Source: an uncultured Pelagimonas sp. (GTDB lineage Bacteria; Pseudomonadota; Alphaproteobacteria; Rhodobacterales; Rhodobacteraceae). Taken from it: DNA of 64,000 bases. The stretch lies in the NCBI GenBank assembly GCA_947499735.1, contig CANMPP010000004.1, forward strand, positions 62,001 through 126,000, written 5' to 3'. The notes under the pieces are model-generated. The model ran no database searches and was not told the DNA's origin. It was given only the letters and a program-made list of their open reading frames with translations. The first letter of the stretch is position 1; each line of letters starts with the position of its first letter. Shown here in pieces: positions 8,272-20,626 of the stretch. Made by a program: the position numbers and the translations under genes.

Positions 8272-9794
8272 CGATACAGCCAAACCTCGCTAATCGGGTC
8301 GTTTCCTGCTTGCAGGTACACGCGGAACTCGGCCAATCCGGCCTCTTTGGGATCAAAGGTAAAAGCCAATCGCACGCCACCTGTTTCAGGATGGCGTTGC
8401 AGCACGCCCTGACCGACTTCACCCGCACTAGAGCGAATGACCGCTTCAATGTCGTTCAAATCAGCAGGAACGTTTTCGCCGTCTTCATATTGGATGACAA
8501 ATTCATGCGGCCCCTGCCACCTTGTCCCGAATGAAGTGTTCAAGACGCGAACCCCAGAACCATAACCTGTGTCCGGTTCATCCCCCCATGTCATCTTATA
8601 GCTAAGATGATGCGCTTCGCCGGGCAATAAAGGCGCTTTGGGGCGCCAATACGCAACAATGTTATCGTAGATCTCGCGATCAGTTGGTATTTCCACCAGC
8701 GTTACCGCACCAGCACCCCAATCTTCATTGGGTTCAATCCAAAGTCCGGGACGTTTGTGGTAATGTGCCTCTAGGTCAGAATAATCGTCATAATCCCGAG
8801 GACGTTGCATCAAACCGAACCCTTTAGGCCCATTGTCCTGAAACGCGCTAACCTGCAATTCGCGTGGATTGGCCAAAGGCCGCCAAATCGTTTCGCCTAA
8901 CCCATTCAAGATAAGCAACCCATCAGAGTCATGCACCGCGCCTCTAAAGTCAGAAAACCGGTCTCTGTTGGTTTCGTCAAACTGGAACATTGACGTCAAT
9001 GCACCAAGACCCACATGCTTCATTTCCACACGCGGGAACAACGTGGCTGAGACGTCCATTATCAATGGTTGGCCCGGTGTGATGTCAAACCGGAAAACCC
9101 CGGTTACGGATGGACTATCCAACAAGGCGTGCAAAACATATTTGGTTTCACCTTCTTTGGGTTTCTCCAACCACATATCGGTGAAGTCAGGAAATTCTTC
9201 ACCGCTGGGCTCTGCCGTATCGATCGCCAAACCACGCGCGGACAGGCCATAGTTTTGACCCGTCGCAATAGCACGGAAATAGCTGGCCCCGTGAAAAACG
9301 GCGAATTCGGTGTACAGACCCGGATCTTCAATTTCACCTCGAAGACGAAGACCAGAATAACCAAGCGTATCATCAATCGGCAAATCTTTTGGGAACAGGT
9401 CATTCTGGCGGAAGGCGTCAAAGTTAAACAGGATCGATTCCGCCTGACCATCCTCGACAACATACAGGTTCACGGGCCGATCATAATAAAGACCCGTTGG
9501 AAAGACATCGACGCGTAGAGGCACGTCGTGCTGACCAGTCCAAAGCGCATTACGTGAATCAAAATTGATGTGCCGGAATTCATCGAATTCCAAATCAATC
9601 CATTCCTGCGGAATTGTGGGGTTCGGGACGTAATCGCCCTCGGACAGCATTTTAGCATGCTCCAACAACCATTCTGGCGAGAATGGTACGCCCTCTCCCG
9701 TTTGAAGGGGCATTGGTTGTGGCTCTGACGCTTTTACAAAACCAGGTGCCGCACAAAGTGCGATTACAGACGAAATAAACTCACGCCGAAGCAT
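8259..9794 (-). CDS. opgG: OpgG/MdoG, periplasmic glucan biosynthesis protein
   Basis: A 511-residue periplasmic protein required, with OpgH, to make branched osmoregulated periplasmic glucans. The chosen ATG gives an N-terminus MLRREFISSVIALCAAPGF, a signal sequence with a Tat-like RRxF motif. A longer frame exists upstream, but this ATG overlaps the stop of opgC by one base (TAATG), the usual mark of coupled translation, and gives the expected length. The rest has the family's beta-sandwich character, including HYHKRPGLWIEPNEDWG and the C-terminal VYLQAGNDPISEVWLYRW segment. Tat export would mean the protein folds before export; this is inferred from the motif. Confidence 0.92.
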   Translation of the reverse strand: MLRREFISSVIALCAAPGFVKASEPQPMPLQTGEGVPFSPEWLLEHAKMLSEGDYVPNPTIPQEWIDLEFDEFRHINFDSRNALWTGQHDVPLRVDVFPTGLYYDRPVNLYVVEDGQAESILFNFDAFRQNDLFPKDLPIDDTLGYSGLRLRGEIEDPGLYTEFAVFHGASYFRAIATGQNYGLSARGLAIDTAEPSGEEFPDFTDMWLEKPKEGETKYVLHALLDSPSVTGVFRFDITPGQPLIMDVSATLFPRVEMKHVGLGALTSMFQFDETNRDRFSDFRGAVHDSDGLLILNGLGETIWRPLANPRELQVSAFQDNGPKGFGLMQRPRDYDDYSDLEAHYHKRPGLWIEPNEDWGAGAVTLVEIPTDREIYDNIVAYWRPKAPLLPGEAHHLSYKMTWGDEPDTGYGSGVRVLNTSFGTRWQGPHEFVIQYEDGENVPADLNDIEAVIRSSAGEVGQGVLQRHPETGGVRLAFTFDPKEAGLAEFRVYLQAGNDPISEVWLYRWTT

Positions 9795-11017
9795 TATTTT
9801 GATCCCCCACGCCAAGGTTGTGATTTGATCCATCCCAAGAAATAGGCGCTGATGATCAGGATCGAAAAGCCCAGCGCATTCACGGTCAACATGGACCAAA
9901 AGCTGCGACCAACCAGATCAAACAACACGCCATACAACCGGGCTGTAAACATTGAGATGATGAAGATGCCCAGTGATTGCTGACCCACTTTTTGGATCAC
10001 ATCGAGCAATGTTTTCCAAAGGCGCGCAGCCCATGTTCCGCTGTCCCCAGGCATCAGGTTCTTGCCACCCGGCCCACATGCGAACCACGCCAGATACGCC
10101 ACGGCCAGAAAATGCACATAGCGCAAAATTCCGAAATCCGTCTTCTGAATCAGAAAGTTCCAGTCCTTGCGCCACGCCTGCAGGTCGGGCACCTGATTAT
10201 AGATCCGGAAATAGGCAAACGGCACGATCAGTACAACAATGGTGCCAGCCAACCAAGCCAATCGACGATCCCGAGGGGGGCTAGGCAACCAGCCTATGGA
10301 AAATGCAAAGCCGGTGAAAAAGATCAACTGCCATCCAAACGGATTAAAGAACCACCCGCGCTGCGACCATGGTTCCGCGCGCAAATTCAATCCGCTCACA
10401 TTCGCCGCCAGCCAAAGCGCGATACAGAACAAAAATGCCCCCAGTTGGGAATATTTAGCCAGCCCGACAACAACAGGCATAAGGGCCAAAATCACCAGAT
10501 ACATAGGCAAGATGTCGAAGTAATTCGGGACATAGGACAGCGACAACAGCCCCGGCAGCTGTGATTGTGGATTGTTAAAGAACGGATGCAGGTTCAAAGA
10601 CCCGATGTAGTCTTTTGTCCCGACCTCAAACGTCACCAACAGGGCCATGGCCGTGGCAATGGCGATGAACAGGCCAATATGTGCCCAATAGACCTGCCAA
10701 ATTCGAAAGGCGACACGCACAGTTCCCAACCACCAGCCTTTTTTGGCATAGACACCACCAAAGGCCAAAGCCGAGGCCATGCCGGAACAAAACACAAAGA
10801 TCTCGGTTGCATCAGAAAACCCGAAACGTGCGGGAATCCACAGCGTCAGCCAGTTTCCCGGCACATGTGCGATCAGGATGATAAACATCGCAATACCCCG
10901 GAAAACATCCAACCGGGGATCACGTACGCGCACGCCCTTTTGGGTACGTGCAGATATCGTGGTAGCGCCCTCGCCTTGCGGCGTAGAGACCCTATCAGGA
11001 TCAACAATGGCAGTCAT
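9794..11017 (-). CDS. opgC: OpgC, membrane succinyltransferase of periplasmic glucans
   Basis: A 407-residue integral membrane protein of the OpgC family (acyltransferase-3-like). It opens with DPRLDVFRGIAMFIILIAHVPGNW, containing the conserved Arg and His of the first membrane helix, and continues with about ten hydrophobic segments. In Rhodobacter, OpgC adds succinyl groups to periplasmic glucans. AGAGGA lies 6 bases before the ATG. Its stop overlaps the start of opgG, placing opgC first in an opgC-opgG-opgH run. The TPR gene ends 23 bases upstream, so the transcript may start earlier. The family is confident; the acyl group is taken from the Rhodobacter enzyme. Confidence 0.88.
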   Translation of the reverse strand: MTAIVDPDRVSTPQGEGATTISARTQKGVRVRDPRLDVFRGIAMFIILIAHVPGNWLTLWIPARFGFSDATEIFVFCSGMASALAFGGVYAKKGWWLGTVRVAFRIWQVYWAHIGLFIAIATAMALLVTFEVGTKDYIGSLNLHPFFNNPQSQLPGLLSLSYVPNYFDILPMYLVILALMPVVVGLAKYSQLGAFLFCIALWLAANVSGLNLRAEPWSQRGWFFNPFGWQLIFFTGFAFSIGWLPSPPRDRRLAWLAGTIVVLIVPFAYFRIYNQVPDLQAWRKDWNFLIQKTDFGILRYVHFLAVAYLAWFACGPGGKNLMPGDSGTWAARLWKTLLDVIQKVGQQSLGIFIISMFTARLYGVLFDLVGRSFWSMLTVNALGFSILIISAYFLGWIKSQPWRGGSK

Positions 11018-11040
11018 TCGACGTCCTCTTACTGTGCCGC

Positions 11041-12402
11041 TTATTGCGCCGCGAAACTGGCACGAATGCGGCGCGCATCGCCAATACTGTGATGACGCGC
11101 ATCGGTAAAGGCATCAGCTTTATTCGCACGCAAACGCGTGCGCTCAGCCAACAGCACTTCCGCCGCATCCAGACGACCCGCACGAATGGCCGCATCAATG
11201 GTGACGCGTTCAAAGACATCTCTTTGCGCATGGCTTCCGCCCATCGTCTGGAATATGGGTCTTGCGGTATTTAGAAATTGATATGCAACATCGTAGCGCC
11301 CTTCCCCAAATGCGGCGAGCCCCTCTGCCGCATTGAGCCCCGGATCGGCAAAGACCTGCGCGACCTCGTCTTGGTTTTGGCCTGACGCCGCCACTCGGGC
11401 TGTCAAACGGGCCACTGCATCGGGTCTGTTATCCCCGACCAACGCCAGCATGTAATGAAGGTCTGCAAAGACCAGACAGCCATCCTCGCTGCGTGTTTCT
11501 GCAAGGTTGGCCAATTCTTCCCAACGGCCGCCCACATCAACGCCTTCCAATTCCAGACGCATCAGCAGTGAACTTGCGTTCGAGAAGTCACGATAATCAT
11601 CTGTCTTTTCTTCGCGGATCTTGGTGTCATACAGACGCAGCACGGTTTCAATCTCACCGCGATCCAAATGCAGCAACGCCTTGTGCCACCACACGTGGAA
11701 GCGGAAATTGTTGCAATGGCTCCAAGCGCTTTGGTTGTCTTCGATCAGGGAAATACCCAAATCAGGGCGGTGCGTCATGTCATAGACATGGGCCACCGCG
11801 TGCAATCCCCATGCGTCATCTGACGCCAATTCCAACCCGGTCTTACCAGCTTGTTCCGCCAAAGCGTATTCACCAGTTTCCTCTAGCGTGAAAGCATGAC
11901 AGCCATATGCATAGCCTGACAATGGATGATCTGCCCCATGTGCACCAATCACAGCTTCAATGGATTGTCGCATGCCGTAATTGTCACCCAGAATAAAACG
12001 GATCGCATGACTGATCTTCATCGTCAGCGTGTCGGCTGGGTTGTCGCGCAGTACGGTCTCCATCGCGTCAATCGCGCCGGATGGCTGACCACCCAACCAA
12101 GCGCCCAAGGCAACCACATAAGCCCGCTCACGCGATGTAGCGGTGCCTTCCTTCAACGCAATCTTAGCAGCAATATGCGCATCACCCGCAACGCCAACCA
12201 ATTCACGCCGGCCCATCATAAGGCTGAATAACCCTTTCGCCGCATGCGCCATGGCAAATTCTGGTTCGGTACTGATAACCTGCCCCAAATGCTCTGCTGC
12301 AGTTGTGCCGTGCGCCAAAAAGGCCCGAACCATGGCGTTCCAAGAATCGAGCGCCTCTTTTGTGACCAAGGAAATGTCAGCCTGACATATGTCGCGTTGC
12401 AT
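11041..12402 (-). CDS. TTC38-like tetratricopeptide-repeat protein
   Basis: A 453-residue cytoplasmic helical-repeat protein without signal peptide or membrane segment. Repeat-like helices run throughout (for example AMAHAAKGLFSLMMGRRE and YALAEQAGKTGLELASDDAWGLHAVAHVYDMT). The HAVAHVYDMTHRPDLGI region and the WWHKALLHLDRGE segment match the bacterial relatives of human TTC38. No enzymatic function is established for this family. The ATG at 12402 has AAAGG 7 bases upstream; an in-frame TTG at 12417 is less likely. It sits between a thiamine-diphosphate enzyme and the opg genes on the same strand. A link to either is only positional. Confidence 0.75.
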   Translation of the reverse strand: MQRDICQADISLVTKEALDSWNAMVRAFLAHGTTAAEHLGQVISTEPEFAMAHAAKGLFSLMMGRRELVGVAGDAHIAAKIALKEGTATSRERAYVVALGAWLGGQPSGAIDAMETVLRDNPADTLTMKISHAIRFILGDNYGMRQSIEAVIGAHGADHPLSGYAYGCHAFTLEETGEYALAEQAGKTGLELASDDAWGLHAVAHVYDMTHRPDLGISLIEDNQSAWSHCNNFRFHVWWHKALLHLDRGEIETVLRLYDTKIREEKTDDYRDFSNASSLLMRLELEGVDVGGRWEELANLAETRSEDGCLVFADLHYMLALVGDNRPDAVARLTARVAASGQNQDEVAQVFADPGLNAAEGLAAFGEGRYDVAYQFLNTARPIFQTMGGSHAQRDVFERVTIDAAIRAGRLDAAEVLLAERTRLRANKADAFTDARHHSIGDARRIRASFAAQ

Positions 12403-12601
12403 CGACGCACCTTTCAAACGTTAAGTTGCTGCTAACGCTATCCTGCAGCGCAGCGACAGCCACTTCACGAGACCGTGGGCACGCGAAAACGTGAAGATTC
12501 AGGCCCGTTTTTGGTATTTTCGGCGGAAAATGTGCTGGTTTTGGAAATGTTTGGCCCCAAAACCGTAACATTTTTCTGCATGACGCAAAGGCAGCATCGC
12601 G

Positions 12602-14215
12602 TCAAAAGGTGCCGTCGTAGCTGCCTTTGGGAATTTCGACCGCAATCACGGAAAAAACATCTTCTTTCAACGATGTTTCAACCGCCTGACGTAATTCCGA
12701 TTCATTTCGTGCCGTAAAGCCGCGACCGCCAAAGGCCCGCCCGATTGCAGCAAAATCGTGATGGCCAAAATCGACACCCGCATTGGGCAATTGTCTTTGA
12801 CGTTGTTTCATTTCGATCAAGGCAAGGCTTGCATCCACAAAAACAACAAAAATGGTGCGCAACCCTAATTCCGCTGCGGTTGCCAGTTCACCGGCGGCCA
12901 TAAGGAACCCAGCATCGCCAGAAAAGGACACACAGCGTTGATCTGGATCGGCAATTTCCATGCCCATCGCCAAGGGTATGGCACATCCCATTGTACATAG
13001 GCCTGATGACTGAACCAAAGACCGTGGCTCTTCGCAGGTCCATATTTGTGACAATAGGATACGATGTGCGCCACTATCCGCGCTGGCCAAAACACTTTGC
13101 GGCAACGCATCGCGTAAAATGGCCATCGCTTTGGACGGGCCCCATTCCTGTTGCGGCACAAAGGCAGACGCAAGTGCGCCTTTAACGCGGCCCACCTCTC
13201 CACCGACCCATGTTTGTTGCGGTGCCAAACCTTCGCCCAACGCGCGCAAGCAGGCGATTGGGTCACCCAGAAGCGCATGCGTTGCATGATGCATATAATG
13301 ATGGTTTGGCTCTGCTGTGATATCGATCACAGTCTGCGTGCTTAGATCCCAAGGGTTCTGCCAGCCGACCCGCATCTCAATAGGGTCATACCCCACCGCC
13401 AAAATACAATCCGCTTGCGAAAACAGAGGCAGCAAAATTCCATCCGCTTTGGGCGATAGGCCAGCGCCCCCTAAAGACAAAGAATGTGTTTCGGGGATGA
13501 TGCCCTTGGCCTTATACGTCGTCACGACCGGAGCCCCCAACCGTTCGGCCATTTCCAAAATCGCAGCACCAGCATCGGCATTCACCGCATCCAGACCGGC
13601 CAAAATCAGCGGGCGTTGTGCCGCCGCCAATCTGTCCTGCATAGCGGCCAAGTCCGCAGCATTGGGCTGCATCGGTGTTGATACTGCGCGCATAACACCG
13701 GTTTCTACAGCGCTCTGATTGGCGACCGAAATGGGTACATCAATGTGGACCGGGCCCGGACGGCCCTCGGTCGCGATACCAACAGCCTTATCCGCAATAA
13801 CACCTGCGGCACCGGCATTTAGAGTAAAGCTTTCCTTCGTGATCGGGCGGAACACTTGCGGTTGGTCCAAAACCTGATGCGTATAGGTTTGGGCCAAATC
13901 CGCATCGACACAGCCTGTCAGTACGATCAGCGGCACACGATCTTGGCGCGCATTTTCCACCGAATTGATCCCGTTCAACGCACCCGGCCCCAAAGTTGCC
14001 ACCAAAATACCCGGTGCACCGGTACGATGCCACGCGCCTTCCGCCATAAAGCCTGCGGCGTTTTCGTGTTTCACCAAAATGAAACGAATACCCGCTTTTT
14101 CCAATGCATCCACAAGGGTTAAAACCTCGCCCCCCGGCATGCCAAAGGCAAATCTGCACCCTGCTGCGTACAAACGGCGGGCAAGAACATCGGCGGCGCG
14201 AAGCGGTTCGGTCAT
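12602..14215 (-). CDS. Thiamine-diphosphate-dependent enzyme, acetolactate-synthase-like
   Basis: A 537-residue protein with the three-domain layout of the pyruvate oxidase/acetolactate synthase family. The N-terminal domain carries FGMPGGE and the catalytic Glu51 in KHENAAGFMAEG. The central domain follows, and the C-terminal domain has the cofactor motif GDAGFLMAAGELATA with the second metal-binding position changed to VDAS, where acetolactate synthases usually have a NN pair. It is therefore a relative rather than a clear IlvB: decarboxylation of some 2-oxo acid is expected, substrate unknown. No small regulatory subunit gene is nearby. The ATG at 14215 was chosen over a TTG 15 bases upstream. 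It precedes the TPR gene by 199 bases. Confidence 0.8.
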   Translation of the reverse strand: MTEPLRAADVLARRLYAAGCRFAFGMPGGEVLTLVDALEKAGIRFILVKHENAAGFMAEGAWHRTGAPGILVATLGPGALNGINSVENARQDRVPLIVLTGCVDADLAQTYTHQVLDQPQVFRPITKESFTLNAGAAGVIADKAVGIATEGRPGPVHIDVPISVANQSAVETGVMRAVSTPMQPNAADLAAMQDRLAAAQRPLILAGLDAVNADAGAAILEMAERLGAPVVTTYKAKGIIPETHSLSLGGAGLSPKADGILLPLFSQADCILAVGYDPIEMRVGWQNPWDLSTQTVIDITAEPNHHYMHHATHALLGDPIACLRALGEGLAPQQTWVGGEVGRVKGALASAFVPQQEWGPSKAMAILRDALPQSVLASADSGAHRILLSQIWTCEEPRSLVQSSGLCTMGCAIPLAMGMEIADPDQRCVSFSGDAGFLMAAGELATAAELGLRTIFVVFVDASLALIEMKQRQRQLPNAGVDFGHHDFAAIGRAFGGRGFTARNESELRQAVETSLKEDVFSVIAVEIPKGSYDGTF

Positions 14216-14323
14216 GATACAGTCCAACAATCTAAATTTCGAAAGACGTTAAGCCGCGCTCTGCCAAGGGTCCAGAGGTCACGCTGCTGTGCTGATAAGA
14301 TCGTGATCAAGACCGTCACAGGA

Positions 14324-14355
14324 AACAAAAATGGCGCGCCCAAAAGGCGCGCCAT
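14324..14355 (-). terminator. Rho-independent terminator after katG
   Basis: A perfect 10-bp stem, ATGGCGCGCC with a 5-base loop, is followed on the minus strand by a TTTTTGTTT tail, 28 bases beyond the katG stop. It separates katG from the thiamine-diphosphate enzyme gene. Confidence 0.92.
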
Positions 14356-14382
14356 GTTTCAATTCATAAATATGCCTTGCCC

Positions 14383-16873
<2,491 letters not shown>

Positions 16874-17590
16874 TTAGTCTTCGGCTGGGGATCTAAATAG
16901 AATCCATCCCAAAGTGACGACCAACAGCAACGCCATACCGTACCAGGTCAATGCATAAGATAGGTGGGAATTGCTAAAGGCCACATGGGTCAGGCCCGCA
17001 CGGGGCCATTCAGCCGAGCCACTATTTTGATCTAAAAAATAGGACGCGAATTGGTTTAACCCAGCCTCAGACGACAGGGCATCAACATCACGGGAATACC
17101 ACCGCCCCGTCACAGGGTCGTTCTTTTCCAACAACGTCCCTTCGGGTTCTGTTAGGCGCAATAGACCTATGACGTTTTGCAAACCTTCGGGTTGATCATA
17201 GGGACCATTCCGCAATGCGGTGGGAACGAACCCTCGATTGATCCAAACCGTTCCATCTGGGCCAGATAGCGGGGTCATCACCCAGAACCCAGCATCCAAT
17301 TCTGTCAGTGCTTTTACCAAATAGGTTTTAGAATGGTCAAACACACCCGATGTCTGCACTGGTTGGTAGACATGCGTATCAAAAGAAACCGGTTCGGTTG
17401 GCGGCGCGATTGGTTCAGAATCCAACCGCGTTTCAACCGCTGTAATCAACGCTGTTTTCCACTGCAATCGACGTACTTGCCAATTGCCCAACAGAATCAA
17501 CACGACAATGACCCCAAGGCATAGGCCAAAAACAAACGCCCGCAACCAAAGCGGGCGTTTGTGTGTACTTATGTCGGACCTCTCGGTCAC
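16874..17590 (-). CDS. SURF1-family oxidase assembly protein
   Basis: A 238-residue membrane protein with two hydrophobic helices, near residues 17-36 and close to the C-terminus, flanking a periplasmic domain. The family signature GNWQVRRLQWK follows the first helix. SURF1 proteins assist haem insertion and assembly of haem-copper oxidases. The start is a GTG overlapping the cyoD stop by four bases (GTGA), so it is the last coupled gene of the cyo operon. Rhodobacteral quinol oxidase operons often carry such a gene. No haem O synthase gene (cyoE) is seen beside it. Confidence 0.88.
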   Translation of the reverse strand: MTERSDISTHKRPLWLRAFVFGLCLGVIVVLILLGNWQVRRLQWKTALITAVETRLDSEPIAPPTEPVSFDTHVYQPVQTSGVFDHSKTYLVKALTELDAGFWVMTPLSGPDGTVWINRGFVPTALRNGPYDQPEGLQNVIGLLRLTEPEGTLLEKNDPVTGRWYSRDVDALSSEAGLNQFASYFLDQNSGSAEWPRAGLTHVAFSNSHLSYALTWYGMALLLVVTLGWILFRSPAED

Positions 17591-17937
17591 TGACCGTCCA
17601 AGACCCGTTCGATTTGATCATGCGCTGGCATCATGTTCTCTTGCAAATGTGTCATGACCCAAATGGATCCGACCATAATGATAACAAGCAGGATGATTGT
17701 GAAAACAATCGACATCGCTTGCCACCCATTTTCCACCTTCAGCGTCACGTGCAGGAAGTAGTGCAGATGCACCAACATTTGGCCTGCACCCAGAAGGAAG
17801 ATAATCGCAATCGTCGCGCCTTCGCTCGACAACATATCCCCCATCACAAGAGCAAATGGGATGACTGTTAGGACGACCGACAGGATAAAGCCGATCATGT
17901 AGGACTTCATGGAGCCATGTGCTGTATCGGCGCTCAT
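17587..17937 (-). CDS. cyoD: CyoD, cytochrome o ubiquinol oxidase subunit IV
   Basis: A 116-residue protein with three hydrophobic helices and the subunit IV feature VHLHYFLHV in the middle helix region. It is the small accessory subunit of the bo3-type quinol oxidase and is thought to help copper-site assembly. ATG and stop overlap neighbouring genes by four bases on both sides. Confidence 0.93.
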   Translation of the reverse strand: MSADTAHGSMKSYMIGFILSVVLTVIPFALVMGDMLSSEGATIAIIFLLGAGQMLVHLHYFLHVTLKVENGWQAMSIVFTIILLVIIMVGSIWVMTHLQENMMPAHDQIERVLDGQ

Positions 17938-18584
17938 GTCAGGGTCACTCCTGTAAGGTAGACAAGGGAAAACACTCCGATCCAGATCAGATCAAGGAAG
18001 TGCCAAAACAGCGACAGGCACATGATGCGGCGCTTGTTTGCCGCGGTCAGACCGTGCATTTGAACCTGCACCAGCAAAACCACCAGCCAGAGACAACCCG
18101 CCGTGACGTGCAATCCATGTGTGCCAACCAATGTGAAAAAGCTGGACAAGAATGCAGATGCCATCGGTGTCGCGCCCAGATGCCAAAGATGTTCGAATTC
18201 AACAATTTCCAGATAGAGGAACGCCAGACCAAACAGGCCCGTGATGATCAGCCATAGCATCATCCCGTTTTTGTTATTTGCTTCCATCTTCAATACGGCA
18301 AAACCGTATGTGATCGATGAAAACAGCAACATAAAGGTCGAGACCAAGATCATATCGATCTCAAACAGATCCGACGGGTTTGGACCAGCCGCAAAGTTTT
18401 GTCCCAACACGGCATAGACCGCAAAGAGAATGCCAAAGATCAGGCAGTCACTCATCAGATAGATCCAGAACCCCAGCATAGTGCCAGTATCATGTCCATG
18501 ATCGTCGTCGTGGTGATCCCCGTGATCAGCATGGGGATCTGTTGTGACGTAGAATTTATTCGGTTCCATGGTGTTTGTGCTCAT
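17934..18584 (-). CDS. cyoC: CyoC, cytochrome o ubiquinol oxidase subunit III
   Basis: A 216-residue integral membrane protein with five hydrophobic helices, matching the short quinol-oxidase type of subunit III. Conserved features are GFWIYLMSDCLIFG, a FFTLVGTHGLHVTAGCLW helix and the C-terminal LFWHFLDLIWIGVF. The N-terminal 30 residues are unusually rich in His and Asp (DHGDHHDDDHGHDTG), a possible metal-binding tail also seen in some relatives. The ATG overlaps the cyoB stop by one base. It is part of the proton-pumping quinol oxidase of the inner membrane. Confidence 0.94.
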   Translation of the reverse strand: MSTNTMEPNKFYVTTDPHADHGDHHDDDHGHDTGTMLGFWIYLMSDCLIFGILFAVYAVLGQNFAAGPNPSDLFEIDMILVSTFMLLFSSITYGFAVLKMEANNKNGMMLWLIITGLFGLAFLYLEIVEFEHLWHLGATPMASAFLSSFFTLVGTHGLHVTAGCLWLVVLLVQVQMHGLTAANKRRIMCLSLFWHFLDLIWIGVFSLVYLTGVTLT

Positions 18585-20614
18585 TATTCAGCAGGCCCCA
18601 TCAAGGATTGCGTATATTTTTTCTCGATCTCAGCCACTTCGTCCGCAGGGACATAGTAGTCTTGATCATAGTTGAACGTATGTCCGATGCCCCAGGCGAT
18701 GGCCGCAAACAAGCTGAGCGCAGCCAGCCACCAGATGTGGAACACCAATGCAAAGCCCATCACAGTCAAGAAACCTGAGATAATAATGCCCGAAGACGTG
18801 TATTTCGGCATATGGATCGGGATGTAGCCATCAGTCGGCCGCGTATACCCTTCACGTTTCATCTGTGCGAACGCGTCAACCTCGTAGATCTTCGGCGTGA
18901 ACGCAAAGTTGTAGTAAGGGGGCGGCGAAGATGTCGCCCATTCCAACGTACGGCCACCCCATGGGTCGCCCGTGGTGTCACGCAGCTGTTCACGATCACG
19001 AATGGATACATAAATGCTCCAGAAGAAAGCCGCGATACCTGCTGCAATCACAATCGCACCTACTGTCGCTGTCAGGAACAGGCCGGAATAGATTGGATCG
19101 ATTTCCTGTCCAATACGACGGGTAAAGCCCATGAGACCAAGAATGTAGAGCGGCATGAAGGCTAAGAAGAAGCCGATCAACCAGCACCAGAAGCTGACAA
19201 CATTCCAGAAATGGTTCAGCTTAAAGCCAAAGGCCTTTGGCCACCAAAATGAGATACCAGCAAAGATACCAAAGACAACACCGCCGATGATCACATTGTG
19301 GAAGTGTGCAATCAAGAACAGTGAGTTGTGAAGCACGTAATCAGCAGGTGGGATTGCCAGCAGAACACCGGTCAGACCACCAATTGGGAAGACGATCATA
19401 ATGCCCATCACCCAAAGCATAGGCACTTCGAACCGGATGCGGCCTTTGTACATGGTGAACAACCAGTTGAACAATTTCGCGCCCGTTGGGATCGAAATGA
19501 TCATGGTTGTGATGCCGAAGAAGGAATTCACATCCGCGCCCGCACCCATCGTAAAGAAGTGGTGCAACCAAACGATATAGGACAGGATCATAATCACGCA
19601 GGTCGCGTAGACCATGGATGTATAGCCAAACAAACGCTTCGAGCAGAAGGTTGGAACGATCTCGGACAGGATGCCAAAGATTGGCAGCACGAGGATATAC
19701 ACCTCTGGGTGGCCCCAGATCCAAATCAGATTGACATACATCATTGGATTACCCCCCAACTCGGAGGTGAAGAAATGCGTGCCAAGGTAGCGGTCCGCCG
19801 TCAGCAAAGCCAAGGTGGCAGACAGCACAGGGAAAGATGCAACAATCAGAACGTTGGTACATAGCGTGGTCCAGCAAAAGATCGGCATCTTCATCCAATC
19901 CATACCCGGCGCACGCATCTTTACCAGCGTCACAATCAGGTTGATGCCGGAAAGCGTCGTCCCGATACCTGCAATGTTAAGCGACCACAGGTAGTAATCC
20001 ACACCAACCCCCGGTGAATATTCCAACCCGGAATAAGGAGGATACGCCAACCAGCCAGCGGTGGAAAATTCGCCTACGAAAAGCGACATCATGACAAGAA
20101 CCGCACCAGACACCGTCAGCCAGAAGCTGAAATTGTTCAGGAAAGGGAATGCAACGTCTCGGGCACCAATTTGCAACGGCATGATATAGTTCATGAAACC
20201 GGTGACAAATGGCATCGCGACGAAGAAGATCATGATCACACCATGGGCGGAAAAGATCTGGTCATAGTGGTGCGCGTTCAGATACCCTTCACCTACAGTC
20301 GAAATCATCGCCTGTTGGCCACGCATCAGCAAAGCATCGGCAAAGCCGCGCACAAACATGACGAGGGCAAGGATCATATACATGATCCCGATTTTTTTAT
20401 GGTCGATAGATGTGAACCATTCGTTCCACAAATACCCCCACAGCTTGAATTTTGTGATCAAGGCAAAAACCGCCAGACCACCGATACTGGCACCGATTAA
20501 GGTGACCAAAACAATAGGCTCGTGCAGGAACAGCAGGTCATCTAGGCCCAATTTACCTAAAATCGGGCTAACCTCGGTGCTTGCGCCATGTGCTGCATGG
20601 GATGTGCTTGCCAT
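18584..20614 (-). CDS. cyoB: CyoB, cytochrome o ubiquinol oxidase subunit I
   Basis: A 676-residue catalytic subunit of the haem-copper quinol oxidase. It reduces oxygen to water and pumps protons across the inner membrane. It has the extended 15-helix form of CyoB. Visible ligands include WGHPEVY (the copper-B His and the His-Tyr cross-link partner), [10 protein letters not shown] (copper-B histidines) and [10 protein letters not shown] (haem ligands). AGGAG precedes the ATG at a normal distance. It follows cyoA by 12 bases and overlaps cyoC by one. All key residues seen are as in the Escherichia coli enzyme. Confidence 0.97.
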   Translation of the reverse strand: MASTSHAAHGASTEVSPILGKLGLDDLLFLHEPIVLVTLIGASIGGLAVFALITKFKLWGYLWNEWFTSIDHKKIGIMYMILALVMFVRGFADALLMRGQQAMISTVGEGYLNAHHYDQIFSAHGVIMIFFVAMPFVTGFMNYIMPLQIGARDVAFPFLNNFSFWLTVSGAVLVMMSLFVGEFSTAGWLAYPPYSGLEYSPGVGVDYYLWSLNIAGIGTTLSGINLIVTLVKMRAPGMDWMKMPIFCWTTLCTNVLIVASFPVLSATLALLTADRYLGTHFFTSELGGNPMMYVNLIWIWGHPEVYILVLPIFGILSEIVPTFCSKRLFGYTSMVYATCVIMILSYIVWLHHFFTMGAGADVNSFFGITTMIISIPTGAKLFNWLFTMYKGRIRFEVPMLWVMGIMIVFPIGGLTGVLLAIPPADYVLHNSLFLIAHFHNVIIGGVVFGIFAGISFWWPKAFGFKLNHFWNVVSFWCWLIGFFLAFMPLYILGLMGFTRRIGQEIDPIYSGLFLTATVGAIVIAAGIAAFFWSIYVSIRDREQLRDTTGDPWGGRTLEWATSSPPPYYNFAFTPKIYEVDAFAQMKREGYTRPTDGYIPIHMPKYTSSGIIISGFLTVMGFALVFHIWWLAALSLFAAIAWGIGHTFNYDQDYYVPADEVAEIEKKYTQSLMGPAE

Positions 20615-20626
20615 CTGTTCAGCTCC

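Noticed and set aside
12537-12564. Terminator after the thiamine-diphosphate enzyme gene
   Set aside because: There is an 8-bp perfect stem (GGTTTTGG / CCAAAACC), but the loop is 12 bases and no clean T run follows on the minus strand.
19328-19864. A 178-codon plus-strand frame antisense to cyoB, and similar long frames antisense to opgC (9977-10564) and speB (24251-24898)
   Set aside because: They are shadows of strongly conserved genes; their translations are rich in His, Gln and Arg with no recognisable domain.
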